From assembly GCF_018704125.1 (NCBI RefSeq), contig NZ_JAGTIS010000003.1:62001-126000 (forward strand): DNA of 64,000 nucleotides. The letters run 5' to 3'. Within the stretch, counting starts at the first letter, position 1; each line of letters opens with the position of its first letter. Below the pieces are notes generated by a model. That model ran no database searches. It was not told the origin of the DNA and saw only the letters and a list, made by a program, of their open reading frames with translations. Shown here one piece after another: positions 37,519 to 48,434 of the stretch. Both the position numbers and the translations under genes were made by a program. Source of the DNA: Metapseudomonas boanensis. Its GTDB lineage: Bacteria > Pseudomonadota > Gammaproteobacteria > Pseudomonadales > Pseudomonadaceae.

Positions 37519-38994
37519 TCAGAACGGATAGGGCCGGGGAGCGTGCTGCAGGGTGATCCAGTGATCCGTGGTGAATTCCTCGATCGCCCAGTCGCCGTTG
37601 AAGCGGCCGAGGCCCGAGTTCTTCTCGCCACCAAACGGGGCGTTGGGTTCGTCGTTGACCGGGATGTCGTTCACGTGGGTCATGCCGGCATGGATGCGCT
37701 GGGCGAACTGCACACCACGCTCCAGGCTGGAGGTGAACACCGCGCTGGAGAGGCCGTACTCGCTGTTGTTGGCCAGTTCCAGGGCATGCTCGGCGTCGCG
37801 GGCGGACTGGATGCCGACCAGCGGACCGAAGATTTCCTCGCGGGCGATCTCCATGTCCGGGGTGACATCGCCGAACACGTGTGGCGGCATCACGTTGCCC
37901 GTAGGCTCGCCGCCGACCAGCAACGTGGCGCCTTCGGCTTTGGCGGTGGCGACTTTCTCCTGCAGACCGGCCAATTGCTTGGCGTTGATCACGGGGCCGA
38001 CCACGGTCTCGGGCTTGCGCGGGTCGCCGCAGGGCAGCGCCTTCACGCGCTCGACGAAGCGGCGGGTGAACGCCTCCAGCAGCGGCTGCTCGACAATGAT
38101 GCGATTGATCGCCATGCAGATCTGACCCTGGTGCAGGAATTTGCCGACCACGGCCGCACTCACGGCCTGTTCAACGTCAGCGTCGGCCAGGACCACGAAC
38201 GGGCTGTTGCCACCCAGTTCCAGGGCCACATGCTTGAGATGTTCACCGCCGCTGGCGATGCGGCCGATGTTGCGGCCGACCTGGGTCGAGCCTGTGAAGG
38301 AGATAAAGGCCGGAACCGGGTGCTCGACGAAGGCATCGCCGATTTCCGCGCCGGAGCCAACCACTACGCTGAGCACCCCCGCCGGCAGGCCGGCTTCTTC
38401 GAAGATATGAGCCAGCAGCAGGCCGCCGGTTACCGGAGTGTCGCTGGCTGGCTTGACCACCACTGCGTTGCCCAGCGCCAAGGCCGGAGCCAGGGAACGG
38501 GCGGTCAGGTGCAGAGGGAAGTTCCACGGGCTGATGACACCAATCACGCCCAGTGGCGCGCGATACACCCGGCTTTCCTTGCCTGGAATGTTCGAGGCGA
38601 CGATGCGGCCGTGCACGCGGTTCGGCAGGCTGGCCGACTCCAGGGTGATGGCGCGTGCGGCGCCCCATTCGATCTGCGCCTTGATCCGGGTGCTACCCGA
38701 CTCGCGGATGATCCAGTCGATGATCTCCTCACGACGCTCGTCGAAGATCCGGACGGCGTTGAGCATTACCTGGGCCCGCTCGGCGGGCGCCTTCGCGGCC
38801 CATTCGGCCTGGGTCTCACGCGCCGTGCGGTAGGCGGCGTCGAGATCCTCGCGGTTAGCCAGAGTGATCTGCAGCAGGCTTTCCTGGGTGAAGGGGTCGA
38901 ACACTTCCAGCTGACGACCGGCGCTACCGGCGCGCCATTGTCCGGCGAGCGGCTGCAGTTCAAGGTTCTGATAGGCAGGGCGACTGGTGTTCAT
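37519..38994 (-). CDS. pchA: 4-hydroxybenzaldehyde dehydrogenase
   Basis: The 491-residue protein is an NAD(P)-dependent aldehyde dehydrogenase with the cofactor region [29 protein letters not shown] in two conserved blocks, FTGSTQVGR, the catalytic glutamate in LELGGNSP and the catalytic cysteine in [12 protein letters not shown]. As first gene of pchA-C-X-F it should oxidise 4-hydroxybenzaldehyde to 4-hydroxybenzoate, the substrate of PobA. I start at the ATG at 38994, after GAGAG; the open frame upstream has no family homology. A sigma-54-type promoter lies about 265 nt upstream. Confidence 0.92.
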   Translation of the reverse strand: MNTSRPAYQNLELQPLAGQWRAGSAGRQLEVFDPFTQESLLQITLANREDLDAAYRTARETQAEWAAKAPAERAQVMLNAVRIFDERREEIIDWIIRESGSTRIKAQIEWGAARAITLESASLPNRVHGRIVASNIPGKESRVYRAPLGVIGVISPWNFPLHLTARSLAPALALGNAVVVKPASDTPVTGGLLLAHIFEEAGLPAGVLSVVVGSGAEIGDAFVEHPVPAFISFTGSTQVGRNIGRIASGGEHLKHVALELGGNSPFVVLADADVEQAVSAAVVGKFLHQGQICMAINRIIVEQPLLEAFTRRFVERVKALPCGDPRKPETVVGPVINAKQLAGLQEKVATAKAEGATLLVGGEPTGNVMPPHVFGDVTPDMEIAREEIFGPLVGIQSARDAEHALELANNSEYGLSSAVFTSSLERGVQFAQRIHAGMTHVNDIPVNDEPNAPFGGEKNSGLGRFNGDWAIEEFTTDHWITLQHAPRPYPF

Positions 38995-39169
38995 GGAGCT
39001 CTCTCTTGTTTGGTCGAATGGCCGCAGGCAAGCAGCAGGGGGAACCGGCCAACGGGCTTCCGGTGGATGTGAAGGTACGCAGAGGCAAAGCGTCAGACTT
39101 GGAGCGAGTGCATCCAGGCCGAGCCATGGCCTGCACAATCGGATACCAACAACATAGTTGCTGAGTCGG

Positions 39170-39182
39170 TCAGGTGACCTGA
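39170..39182. promoter_or_regulatory. Palindrome in the pchA leader
   Basis: TCAGGT-G-ACCTGA is a perfect 13-base palindrome in the leader between the sigma-54 promoter and pchA. It could be an additional regulator site; no known operator is recognised. Confidence 0.35.
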
Positions 39183-39259
39183 GTCAGAGAGGGATTCGGC
39201 AGTGTTCATGCAGTCGTCACCTGGTTGTCGTTATCTGTAGTGCTTGCCGAAATGTCTTT

Positions 39260-39275
39260 AACAACTATCGTGCCA
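39260..39275 (-). promoter_or_regulatory. Sigma-54 promoter of pchACXF
   Basis: Read on the minus strand, TGGCAC-GATAG-TTGTT matches the -24/-12 sigma-54 pattern TGGCAC-N5-TTGCA, with GT in place of GC at -12. It has the same -12 variant as the channel gene promoter at 42470-42485. The nearby gene at 39535 encodes a sigma-54 activator. Upstream (39281-39325) the DNA is AT-rich. Confidence 0.72.
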
Positions 39276-39534
39276 GACCGGTGTTAATATTTTTTCTTTT
39301 AAAAACAATAGCTTATAATTACTTACAGACATGACGAGGCGCCGCCACCTGAATTACGTGGCAGCTGTGCGGAAAATTCTGCAGAGAAGTATTTGCGCTG
39401 AAGAAAGTTCAACGCCGGACGAGTGGAAAACTCGGTGCGATTATCGGGCGGCGAACTTGGCTGGCTGGTTGCCCGGCGATTGACCCGCATTGAGGCGTGA
39501 GCATACTGAAATACTATTTTCCTGCCGCGTACTT

Positions 39535-41394
39535 ATGACCATGACTCGTGCAACTTCCAGCAAGCCTGGCCGGGCGTTAGGGGAGGAGTTCCTCAAGCAG
39601 ATGCTCGGCCAGCAGAAGCGCCTGCTCGTCGACCGTGCCAGTCAGTTCGGTGCCACGGGCCTGCCTTCGGCCGAGCAATTGGCTGAAACCGTCGCTTTCG
39701 CCCCACAGGACGGGAATATCTGGCTGTGCGGCCAGCGGATGATGTTGTTGCAGGGAGCGGCTTTTGGCGCCATCCGCCGCGAGTTGATCGAGGCGCTGGG
39801 TTTCGACAAGGCGCGCGGCTTGCTGACGCGTATCGGTTGGCAGGCCGGTGCCCGCGATGCCGCCCAGGTCAGCGCACGCTGGCCGGAAGGCGATCACGCC
39901 AGCCTGTACAGCGCCGGACCACGCCTGCACATGCTCGAAGGCATGGTCAACGTCGAGGTGGTGCGCTTCGAGATCGACTCCAGCATCGGCCACTTCTATT
40001 CGGAGTTCTTCTGGCACAACTCACTGGAGGCTGATGAACACATCGCTCTCTATGGGTTGGGCAGCGAGCCCGCTTGCTGGATGGAAGTAGGTTACGCCAG
40101 TGGCTACGCATCTTCGCTGCTCGGGCGCCTGGTGGTTTTTCGCGAGGAGCAGTGCCGTTGCATGGGGTATTCGGCCTGTCGCATTGTCGGCAAGCCCGCC
40201 GAGCAGTGGGAGGACCTCGACGTCGACTTGGCCTACCTGGATGCCGATGATTTCCTGAGCCGCAGCACCTACGGCTCAGGTGGCGAAACCGAAATCGCCC
40301 AACTCGAGGAGGCATCCGACGATCAGGTCATCGTGGGGATTTCCGCAGCCTTCGTCGCTGCCACCCAGCAGCTCTATCGTGTGGCGCCAACCCAGGCGAC
40401 CGTTCTGCTTACCGGGGAGTCGGGGGTAGGCAAGGAACTGTTCGCCCGTACGCTGCACCAGGCCAGCCCCCGCCGTAACACACCGCTGGTGGCGCTCAAT
40501 TGCGCAGCCCTGCCGGAAAACCTGGTGGAGGCCGAGCTGTTCGGCGTAGAGCGCGGCGCATTCACCGGGGCTGAACGCTCGCGTCCGGGGCGATTCGAGC
40601 GGGCCCATGGAGGTACGCTGTTTCTCGATGAAATCGGCACCCTCAGTCTCAGTGCGCAGAGCAAGATCCTGCGGGTGTTGCAGGAGGGCGAGATCGAGCG
40701 AGTCGGTGGCACCACATCGATCAAGGTTGACGTGCGGGTGATCGCCGCCACCAACCTGGACCTGCGGCGCGAGGTCGAGGCCGGGCGCTTCCGAGAGGAT
40801 CTGCTCTATCGTCTCAACGTGTTTCCCATCCATCTGCCGCCGCTGCGCGAGCGTCGGGAGGATATCCCGCTGCTGATGAGTTACTTCCTGCGCAAGTTCA
40901 GCGGCCGTCATGGCCTCAAACCAGCGGGCTTCAGTAGCCGGCTGGTCAATACGCTGTTGACCTACAGCTTCCCCGGCAACATCCGTGAGCTGCAGAACCT
41001 GATCGAGCGTGGGGTGATTGCGGCAGGTAACGGTGAAGTGATCGATGTCGTGCACCTGGCCGAGGCCGGGGAACCCCTGAGGTCGACGGCGATTGGCCTG
41101 ACGTCTGAAGGGCGCCTGTCCACTCCGACGCCGAGTACTGCCACGCCCGAGGAGGAGCCAGTATTGGCCGGTGGTAGCAGCGGCAAAGACGAGACCAAGG
41201 TGGGAGAGCCGGAACTGGCCAGCCTGCAGGCTTTCGTTTCAGGACGGGATCAGGCGCTGAGCACATCATTGAAGGATATCGAGCTGCGCCTGGTGCAGCT
41301 CGCCCTGGAGCGCTCCGGCGGCAATATCACGGCGGCCGCACAGATGCTGGGCATGAGCCGAGCTCAGGTGAGCTATCGCCTCAAGGGTGATTGA
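39535..41394 (+). CDS. Sigma-54-dependent activator, XylR/DmpR type with V4R domain
   Basis: The 619-residue protein has an XylR-type N-terminal sensory region with a 4-vinyl-reductase (V4R) domain that binds aromatic effectors, a central AAA+ domain with Walker A GESGVGKE, the sigma-54 contact motif GAFTGA and Walker [11 protein letters not shown], and a C-terminal Fis-type HTH ([21 protein letters not shown]). It is divergent from pchA, and its obvious targets are the sigma-54 promoters of pchA and the channel gene. 4-Cresol is the likely effector by position. An upstream TTG at 39490 is in frame, but I favour the ATG at 39535; neither ribosome site is strong. Confidence 0.88.
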   Translation: MTMTRATSSKPGRALGEEFLKQMLGQQKRLLVDRASQFGATGLPSAEQLAETVAFAPQDGNIWLCGQRMMLLQGAAFGAIRRELIEALGFDKARGLLTRIGWQAGARDAAQVSARWPEGDHASLYSAGPRLHMLEGMVNVEVVRFEIDSSIGHFYSEFFWHNSLEADEHIALYGLGSEPACWMEVGYASGYASSLLGRLVVFREEQCRCMGYSACRIVGKPAEQWEDLDVDLAYLDADDFLSRSTYGSGGETEIAQLEEASDDQVIVGISAAFVAATQQLYRVAPTQATVLLTGESGVGKELFARTLHQASPRRNTPLVALNCAALPENLVEAELFGVERGAFTGAERSRPGRFERAHGGTLFLDEIGTLSLSAQSKILRVLQEGEIERVGGTTSIKVDVRVIAATNLDLRREVEAGRFREDLLYRLNVFPIHLPPLRERREDIPLLMSYFLRKFSGRHGLKPAGFSSRLVNTLLTYSFPGNIRELQNLIERGVIAAGNGEVIDVVHLAEAGEPLRSTAIGLTSEGRLSTPTPSTATPEEEPVLAGGSSGKDETKVGEPELASLQAFVSGRDQALSTSLKDIELRLVQLALERSGGNITAAAQMLGMSRAQVSYRLKGD

Positions 41395-41420
41395 GCCCAG
41401 ACCCAGCACTTGGGATTAAA

Positions 41421-41452
41421 AGCCCCGCGGCCTGACAGTCGCGGGGCTTCTT
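41421..41452. terminator. Bidirectional terminator
   Basis: AGCCCCGCG pairs with CGCGGGGCT over a ten-base loop. Ts follow on the plus strand and a TTTTAA run follows on the minus strand. It lies between the convergent activator and channel genes and can serve both. Confidence 0.88.
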
Positions 41453-41471
41453 GCTGGGATACCGGTTCGCC

Positions 41472-42407
41472 CTAGAGTGGCATGGTGAACTTCAGCCAGT
41501 AGGTCTGTCCTTCGGCTCGGTTGCGCACGCCGCTTTCATCCTGCCACTTGGCGCTGAGGAACCAACCGTTCTTGCTGGTGTACTGGACGGCCGGGCCGAT
41601 GGAGAAGGTGCGGCCACGGTTGCCATCGGTGGCATCGACCAGGGCGGCGGCGGCGCAGTTCGAGGCACTGCACTTGTCGTCACTGATCTGCTTGTAGGCA
41701 TGCCCACCGACGCCGACCACCCATCCGTTGCCCAGGCCCCAACCCAGGGTGTAGTCGGCGTGCAGTTCGCGGCCGGACTGGTAGTTGGTGTCCTTGTTCT
41801 CGAAGTTGTAGTCGTGCATCAGGCGTACGTCGGCATTGAAGCCGTTGGGGTCCATGTAGGTCATGGCGTACACGGCCTGCACGGTGTAGTAGTTGTTGCC
41901 GAGGTTGATCAGGTCGTCCTTGTCGTATTCGCTGCCGGTCGGCAGCACGAAATCGACGCCGACAGCAGTATGGAACTTGTCGCTGTGGTGGAAGCCGACC
42001 ACCGGACCCAGGTGGGCGTCGCCGATGCCACGTTTATGGTCGTGCGGACCGTTCTTGATGTTCAGGCGTATGTCATTGAGCGGCAGCAGAGCATGGAAAC
42101 CGAGGTTGCCACCGAGGACCTGCTGCTCCGTGACCCAGATGAAGCGCGGAACAACAGTGGTGACGCGCAGGTCGATGTCGGCCGCCTTGTCGCCGGAGTT
42201 GTCGCGCACGTTGTCGGCGAGGTAGTTGCCGACGAACACCTGACCGTAGGTCCCGGGGGGAGGCAGGATACCCATGCCGTATATTTCGATCCCCATTGGC
42301 CAGGACGACACGCCACCTTCGGTGGCCTGAGCCAGGGAGACGCCTCCAGCCAAGAGCAAACCAGTGGTGACAGCAAGGGCAGTGGAGTGGGGGGATTTCT
42401 TGTGCAT
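41472..42407 (-). CDS. Outer-membrane channel of the SphA / phenol MetA-pathway family
   Basis: The 311-residue protein has a signal peptide (HKKSPHSTALAVTTGLLLAG...ATEGG) and then a beta-barrel-like chain with alternating hydrophobic and aromatic residues, ending in the typical phenylalanine-leucine terminus KFTMPL. It belongs to the Phenol_MetA_deg/SphA-like transporter family, members of which are found with aromatic degradation genes and are thought to pass the substrate through the outer membrane. A sigma-54-type promoter with the same -12 variant as pchA lies 62 nt upstream of its start at 42407. Confidence 0.84.
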   Translation of the reverse strand: MHKKSPHSTALAVTTGLLLAGGVSLAQATEGGVSSWPMGIEIYGMGILPPPGTYGQVFVGNYLADNVRDNSGDKAADIDLRVTTVVPRFIWVTEQQVLGGNLGFHALLPLNDIRLNIKNGPHDHKRGIGDAHLGPVVGFHHSDKFHTAVGVDFVLPTGSEYDKDDLINLGNNYYTVQAVYAMTYMDPNGFNADVRLMHDYNFENKDTNYQSGRELHADYTLGWGLGNGWVVGVGGHAYKQISDDKCSASNCAAAALVDATDGNRGRTFSIGPAVQYTSKNGWFLSAKWQDESGVRNRAEGQTYWLKFTMPL

Positions 42408-42469
42408 GAAAAGGCCAACCTTGTTGTTATTGGGGAGCAACTTCTGGGCGTTGCGCAAAGGCTGTCCTA

Positions 42470-42485
42470 AACAAATGTTGTGCCA
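42470..42485 (-). promoter_or_regulatory. Sigma-54 promoter of the channel gene
   Basis: On the minus strand TGGCAC-AACAT-TTGTT repeats the same -24 box, spacing and TTGTT -12 box as the pchA promoter. The likely transcript start is about 12 nt further downstream. Confidence 0.75.
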
Positions 42486-42615
42486 GTTGTGAATTCTTTG
42501 ATAACCACAGATTTTTCAATGAGTTACGCGATAACCCATGCCGCCTCCCGCTGATCCTAAGTCGGGATGACAGGAACCTGTTAAGAAAAATCCGCAGGCT
42601 GGAAAAAACTCGACA

Positions 42616-43506
42616 CTACTCGACGTCGACATCGTGTCCGACGGAGTGCCTGAAAGCATTGGGTGACTGACCGCTGAGCCGACGGAAGAAGCGCGAAAAA
42701 TAGGTTGGATCGCTAAAGCCCAAACTGTCGGACAGCTGGCTGATCGTCATTCTCGTGTAAATCAGGTTGCGCTTGGCTTCCAGCAGAAGGCGCTGATGAA
42801 CGATCTGCAGGGCCGTCTGTCCGGCCAGTTGGCGGCAAAGAGTATTGAGGTACACGCTTGACATGCCGAGGCGGTGGGCAAAGGTTTCCACCGTCAGGTG
42901 CTCGCGATAGTGCTGCTCCACCAGTTTGATGAAGCGCCCCAGCAGTTGGCGGTTGCGTTCGTCACGATTGTCTGGCGGCACGTTCTGCTGGTTACGCCGA
43001 CTGATCCACACGATCAGTAAGTTGACCAGGGAGTGCAGCAGCACGTCGCGAGCAGGCGCGCTGCCTTCGTATTCCTGGTGCAGTAGGGTGAAGAGCATGT
43101 TTATGTAGCGGCGGTCGCGTCCCACCGGGTAGCTGCCGGATGAGGCCAGAACCGTCAAAGGGGCGCCCAGTTGCTCCTCCAGCTGTGCCACCAGCGGCGC
43201 AGCGATGGTTAGCACATAGCCCTCGATGTCTTCCGAGAACTGGAACCCATGCACGCACAGCGGCGGCGTGACCTGGATCGCTGCTTCCAGAACCTCGGTG
43301 CGCCTGCCTTCAACCTCTACGACCGCCTGCCCGCGCTGGACATAGAGCAACTGGAACAGATCGGCGTGCCGATGAGGCTTGATTTCCCAGTGGTGAAGAC
43401 TACTGCGCTTGGGAATCGACTCGCAGTGCAGCAGGTCTGGTGTTGGCCAGTCCAGGTTCTCGCCATAAAGCTTGAACACGGGAATGCCGGTAAGGATGGT
43501 TTTCAT
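42616..43506 (-). CDS. pobR: AraC-type activator of pobA
   Basis: The 296-residue regulator has an N-terminal cupin-like effector domain (HRHADLFQLLYVQRGQAVVEVEG) and a C-terminal AraC HTH (HLTVETFAHRLGMSSVYLNTLCRQL and ISQLSDSLGFSDPTYFSRFFRRLSG). It is divergent from pobA with 202 nt between, which matches the pobR-pobA arrangement of P. aeruginosa, where an AraC-type PobR responds to 4-hydroxybenzoate. PobR of Acinetobacter is of another family (IclR). Confidence 0.88.
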   Translation of the reverse strand: MKTILTGIPVFKLYGENLDWPTPDLLHCESIPKRSSLHHWEIKPHRHADLFQLLYVQRGQAVVEVEGRRTEVLEAAIQVTPPLCVHGFQFSEDIEGYVLTIAAPLVAQLEEQLGAPLTVLASSGSYPVGRDRRYINMLFTLLHQEYEGSAPARDVLLHSLVNLLIVWISRRNQQNVPPDNRDERNRQLLGRFIKLVEQHYREHLTVETFAHRLGMSSVYLNTLCRQLAGQTALQIVHQRLLLEAKRNLIYTRMTISQLSDSLGFSDPTYFSRFFRRLSGQSPNAFRHSVGHDVDVE

Positions 43507-43648
43507 ACTGGGTACGAGGGTGCAGTGGGTGGGTGAAGGCGTCTGGTACCGGTCGATAATCGGACGCAGTTTTCAAAAGTGCAATTCATGACGGAAATAT
43601 CACCTTCTATTGGAGGCTCTGTCAGAAAAAAATGCAGGGAAACCCTAA

Positions 43649-44896
<1,248 letters not shown>

Positions 44897-44958
44897 ACCA
44901 CGCGATGCCTCGCGGCAATGCTGCGGGGCACGTGCTACCTGATAGAGGAGGACAGTCC

Positions 44959-45165
44959 ATGGGGTTGTTCGATTGGAAACACTGGCTGGTTTTGCTCGTG
45001 GTCGTGCTGGTGCTGTTTGGCGGCAAACGGCTGAAAAGCCTGGGCGCTGACCTGGCCGAGTCGATCAAGGGCTTTCGTCGCTCGATGGCATCCGAACTCG
45101 ATGCCTCGGCAAACACCGAGTCGCCGTCGCGCCTGGGTGTCGGCAGCGACCCGGCCAGGCGGTAG
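44959..45165 (+). CDS. tatA: TatA-like twin-arginine translocase subunit
   Basis: The 68-residue protein has one N-terminal membrane helix ([14 protein letters not shown]) followed by the amphipathic segment [21 protein letters not shown], which lines up with E. coli TatA (FGTKKLGSIGSDLGASIKGFKKAM region). No tatB or tatC is near it, so it is an extra copy rather than the main tatABC locus. The ATG follows GAGGAGG. It lies 62 nt after pobA on the same strand and may be co-transcribed. Its company with the Tat-signal protein PchX suggests support for export in this module. Confidence 0.84.
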   Translation: MGLFDWKHWLVLLVVVLVLFGGKRLKSLGADLAESIKGFRRSMASELDASANTESPSRLGVGSDPARR

Positions 45166-45248
45166 AGCCCTTTGGTGAAGGAGCCCGCAGCCGTTTACTG
45201 GCTGATAACGTGTCGCCCCTTGGGCTGCGTTTTTGCTTTCAGCTTTAC

Positions 45249-45279
45249 GCCGCGACCGAACGCTTAGTACGGTCGCGGC
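45249..45279. terminator. Long perfect hairpin between convergent genes
   Basis: GCCGCGACCG and CGGTCGCGGC form a perfect ten-base stem with an 11-nt loop, between convergent tatA and Dabb genes. No T-run follows, so termination is uncertain. Confidence 0.45.
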
Positions 45280-45365
45280 GACACTGGCGCAATCGCGCCC
45301 GGAGTACGGGCTAAACCCGGCCACGGGATTGGCAGTGACGGGGCGCAGGATAGGCAGACTGGCGA

Positions 45366-45959
45366 TCAAGCAGGCGCCAGCACGCTGGCTGGTAGTGGGC
45401 AGAACGCATGGCAGATGGCCTCGACCGTCCACTCGGGGAAGGCTGGGTCGAACCAGCGGTCCACCCAGCCCCAGTGGAACGGATGCAGCAGGTACTCACC
45501 GTGCAGGTCGCCCTCCTCAGCGAACTCCTGCTGCCAGACGTGGCTCCAGTGGCTCGTCGAGGTGACCCGGCCGAGTTGCCAGTTTCGGATGCCACGCATG
45601 TAGCCGGGCATGGCCAGCAAGTCGCGCTCCAGGGCCTCCACCTGGTGCGCCGGAGCTTCAGGACGCACGCGCAACAGCAGTGTCCGCAGCACGCCTGCGA
45701 CCAGGCCGGGCGCACGTTCGCCGCCGCCTATACGTATATGGCTGAGCCGATCTACTCGCGCCACCCCGGGCAGTTCTTCAAGGCTGGCCCCGCCGAGTGC
45801 ACGCAGGTCAACGCTGAAGTCCCCTGCCCCCCAGCAACCGGGCAGGTTGCGGCCAGCAAAGGCAAGAGGTGCCGCCTGACACCAGCGGTCCAGGGCACGC
45901 TCGAAGGTGGGAACGTCGGCATCGGCAGCAAGATAAATCTGGGCGACTTCAGACGACAT
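45366..45959 (-). CDS. Dabb (stress-responsive A/B barrel) domain protein
   Basis: The 197-residue protein contains a C-terminal Dabb-type alpha-beta barrel, recognisable from GYMRGIRNWQLG, SHWSHVWQQEFAEEGDLHGEYLLHPFHWGWVDRWFDP in two blocks. Dabb proteins are small dimeric barrels with varied roles, including cyclases and uncharacterised stress proteins. GGAG lies before its start and it overlaps the stop of the next upstream gene by 11 nt, so the two are translationally coupled. Confidence 0.8.
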   Translation of the reverse strand: MSSEVAQIYLAADADVPTFERALDRWCQAAPLAFAGRNLPGCWGAGDFSVDLRALGGASLEELPGVARVDRLSHIRIGGGERAPGLVAGVLRTLLLRVRPEAPAHQVEALERDLLAMPGYMRGIRNWQLGRVTSTSHWSHVWQQEFAEEGDLHGEYLLHPFHWGWVDRWFDPAFPEWTVEAICHAFCPLPASVLAPA

Positions 45960-46290
45960 GATTCAGCTCCCCGGATACCGGCAGCCGGCAGTCTGCGCTG
46001 GCGAGGATGTGGCGCCGGCGATGGCGGCAGAGGCGGTCCAGCTTCGGCCAGACGACCGACGACGCTCCGGGATTTGCCCGCATACGGTAGTACGACGGCA
46101 CGTCTGGCAACTGCCACAGCAGCCAAAGCGTGGTGGGTACATCTGGCACCACCACGGGTGGCGAGACCCAGCGGTTGAGTAGTACCGGCAACGGTTCTGG
46201 AAGGCCCGGCAGGTATTCGTCATCGATCAACGCCAGCACGCGCGGTACCTCGCTCGCGTCCAGGGTGATTTCATCCAGCAGGTGAATCAT
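45949..46290 (-). CDS. Hypothetical protein, coupled to the Dabb gene
   Basis: The 113-residue protein has no family I recognise. It starts MIHLLDEITLDASEVPR and contains many tryptophans, prolines and tyrosines in the middle (TLWLLWQLPDVPSYYRM); it may be another small alpha-beta barrel, as in NIPSNAP-like or Dabb-like proteins. The frame extends much further upstream, but that part is the complement of the AraC gene. The ATG at 46290 has AAGGGG upstream. Overlap with the Dabb gene supports a joint function. Confidence 0.62.
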   Translation of the reverse strand: MIHLLDEITLDASEVPRVLALIDDEYLPGLPEPLPVLLNRWVSPPVVVPDVPTTLWLLWQLPDVPSYYRMRANPGASSVVWPKLDRLCRHRRRHILASADCRLPVSGELNHVV

Positions 46291-46467
46291 CGGTCGGCCC
46301 CTTGCCAAGATTGCGTGCAGTTCGCAGGTCGGCGTCTTACCATCCGGCAGCGGACGGGACGCCTGCGACCCGACTGGACGCCAGTGCCATCCTGCACGGT
46401 GGTGTCCGGTGGAACCACTACCCGGCCGATCAGCCAGCGCCATCACAACGCTCAGAGCCCGACTCGT

Positions 46468-47466
46468 ATGCCGCGACCCCGCACACCGCAGTCCCCTACC
46501 CCGAGCCTGGGAACACGGCTGCTGGATGAGCTGCGCCGCAGCGGCGCCGATGGCGCGACGATGGCCGATGCAGCAGGGCACCTGTCGTCCGGCGCCTTCG
46601 CCACGTTGTACCGCTCGGCCATCGAGCGGCTGGAAGCCCAGGTCGCGCAGGGCGACAGCCATGCGCCGATGCGCAAACGGGAGGTCGACCTGCTCTGCCG
46701 TTGCCTGCTGAGTTGCCGGACCCTGGACGATGCCATCCTTTGCGCAGCCGACTTCTGCGCGATGCTGCACCCGCGCGCCGGGGCGCTGAGCCTGTCGACG
46801 GAAGATGGCGTAGCGCTGTTTCGCATGGATTCGATGCGCCGCCGTCACAGCCCGGCGGCCTGCCTGGTGGATGTCACCGGGCTGCTGTTCTACCTGCGTC
46901 TGTTCGCCTGGCTGATCGGCGAACCATTCCGGCCAACGCGAACCTTCCTCGGCCACCCTAACCGCGAAGACGCCATTCCCTTTCTCAGCCTGTTCGAAGG
47001 CCCCGTAGACGTCGGGCAACCGACCTATGGCTTCGCCTTCGATGCCGCACTGCTGGCGCGACCGGTACGGCGGCGCCCTGCTGAGTTGGAGGCCTTCCTG
47101 GTCGACTTTCCGTTCCGCCTGGCTTCCAGCGAGCCGGCCTCGGCCGTATCGCTGACGCAGCAGGTTCGCAGCTTCATCGACGCCGCCCTCGCCCGCCAGG
47201 TGCCCCTGCCGACCCAACGGGAGCTCAGCATCGCGCTGTCCATCAGCGAGGCCACATTGCGGCGGCGCTTGCACGCCGAAGGCAGCGGCTACCGGGCCCT
47301 GCGCGAACATTGCTTGCTGGAGGCTGCGCAGCATTACCTGCGCAGCACCGACTGGTCCATCGAGCGCGTGGCCGGCCACCTGGGCTTCAGCAATGCCGCC
47401 GCAATGCGCAGGGCCATGGTGCGGTTGACGGGTTATCCACCGAGCCATTACCGGCACGCTCACTGA
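46468..47466 (+). CDS. AraC-type transcriptional regulator (AraC_binding 2 type)
   Basis: The 332-residue protein ends in an AraC HTH with PTQRELSIALSISEATLRRRL and SIERVAGHLGFSNAAAMRRAM. The N-terminal domain resembles the arabinose-binding-like part of the OruR/ArgR-type group. It lies divergent to the Dabb pair with the start at 46468, and its likely targets are the Dabb pair and the SDR at 47559. The open frame extends upstream to 46282, overlapping the divergent gene, so the shorter start is preferred. Confidence 0.8.
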   Translation: MPRPRTPQSPTPSLGTRLLDELRRSGADGATMADAAGHLSSGAFATLYRSAIERLEAQVAQGDSHAPMRKREVDLLCRCLLSCRTLDDAILCAADFCAMLHPRAGALSLSTEDGVALFRMDSMRRRHSPAACLVDVTGLLFYLRLFAWLIGEPFRPTRTFLGHPNREDAIPFLSLFEGPVDVGQPTYGFAFDAALLARPVRRRPAELEAFLVDFPFRLASSEPASAVSLTQQVRSFIDAALARQVPLPTQRELSIALSISEATLRRRLHAEGSGYRALREHCLLEAAQHYLRSTDWSIERVAGHLGFSNAAAMRRAMVRLTGYPPSHYRHAH

Positions 47467-47558
47467 GCGATCCGGTAGCGCTCGCTGAGTGACCGGGCGA
47501 CGGTTGCGGGCAGCACGTGCACACACAATCGGCTCATCCAAACCCGAGGAGATGAGCC

Positions 47559-48434
47559 ATGCCCCATACCCGTACGCCCAAGCTGAGCGGCAAAATCGCG
47601 CTGGTCACCGGCGCCAGCCGCGGCATCGGCCGCGCCATTGCCCAGCGCCTGGCGGCTGAAGGCGCCACTGTCGTCGCTGTGGCGCGAAGCCTGGAACATT
47701 CAGCCAGCATGAGCGGGACGCTGGCCGAGACGGTGGCCCTGATCGAGCAGGCCGGTGGCCGGGCAATCCCCCTGGCGCTGGACCTGACCAATGCGGCCGA
47801 CCGAGATGCACTGCCAGCCCTTGCCGCGCAGCTGGCTGGTGGGCTGGACATTCTGGTGAACAATGCCGGAGTGGCGGATTACAGCCGTGTCGAAGAAATG
47901 CCGCTGGAGGTTTATGAGCGCACCCTGGACCATTACCTGCGCATTCCCTTCGCGCTGAGCAAGGCAGCGATTCCGCTGATGCGCCAGCGTGGCGCTGGCT
48001 GGATCGTCAACCTCGGCTCCGTTACTGCACTGCCGCCCCTGAAACCGTACGACGACTTCGCGCGCGTTGGCGGGACCAGTATCTATGCCGCCGCGAAAGC
48101 GGCACTGGCGCGCTTCACCCAGGGGCTGGCGGCGGAGCTGGAGGCCGACAACATCGCCGTGAACCTGGTGGCCCCAAGCACTGCAATCCTCACCCCGGGC
48201 GCCGCGCGTTACATCCCGGAGAGCTACCCGACCGAGCGGGTGGAGTACCTGGCCGAAACAGCACTGGCCCTGTGTCACCTGCCGGCCCGGGAACGCACCG
48301 GGCTGATCACCCACAGCTTGCACTTTCCCCTCTCCGCCGGATTGACCGTCCATTCGCTGGACGGCCGCGAAATACTGCCGGCCCCTGCCCTGCCCGACTA
48401 TGCACATCCCGGCATCGAGGCGGTTCTGGCCTGA
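47559..48434 (+). CDS. SDR-family oxidoreductase
   Basis: The 291-residue classical SDR has TGASRGIG at its start, NNAG, a serine in NLGSVTA, and the catalytic YAAAKAA. A long insert after the catalytic region makes it longer than usual. It follows the AraC gene by 92 nt on the same strand, and GAGGAGATGAGCC contains the ribosome site. Its substrate is unknown; the neighbouring Dabb pair suggests a shared small pathway. Confidence 0.85.
   Translation: MPHTRTPKLSGKIALVTGASRGIGRAIAQRLAAEGATVVAVARSLEHSASMSGTLAETVALIEQAGGRAIPLALDLTNAADRDALPALAAQLAGGLDILVNNAGVADYSRVEEMPLEVYERTLDHYLRIPFALSKAAIPLMRQRGAGWIVNLGSVTALPPLKPYDDFARVGGTSIYAAAKAALARFTQGLAAELEADNIAVNLVAPSTAILTPGAARYIPESYPTERVEYLAETALALCHLPARERTGLITHSLHFPLSAGLTVHSLDGREILPAPALPDYAHPGIEAVLA

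Noticed and set aside
37543-39072. A 509-codon open frame on the plus strand
   Set aside because: It lies entirely opposite pchA, has no recognisable protein family, and is explained by high GC content.
46291-47541. N-terminal extension of the 113-residue gene into a 530-residue frame
   Set aside because: The extension is the complement of the AraC gene; a good start and ribosome site exist at 46290.
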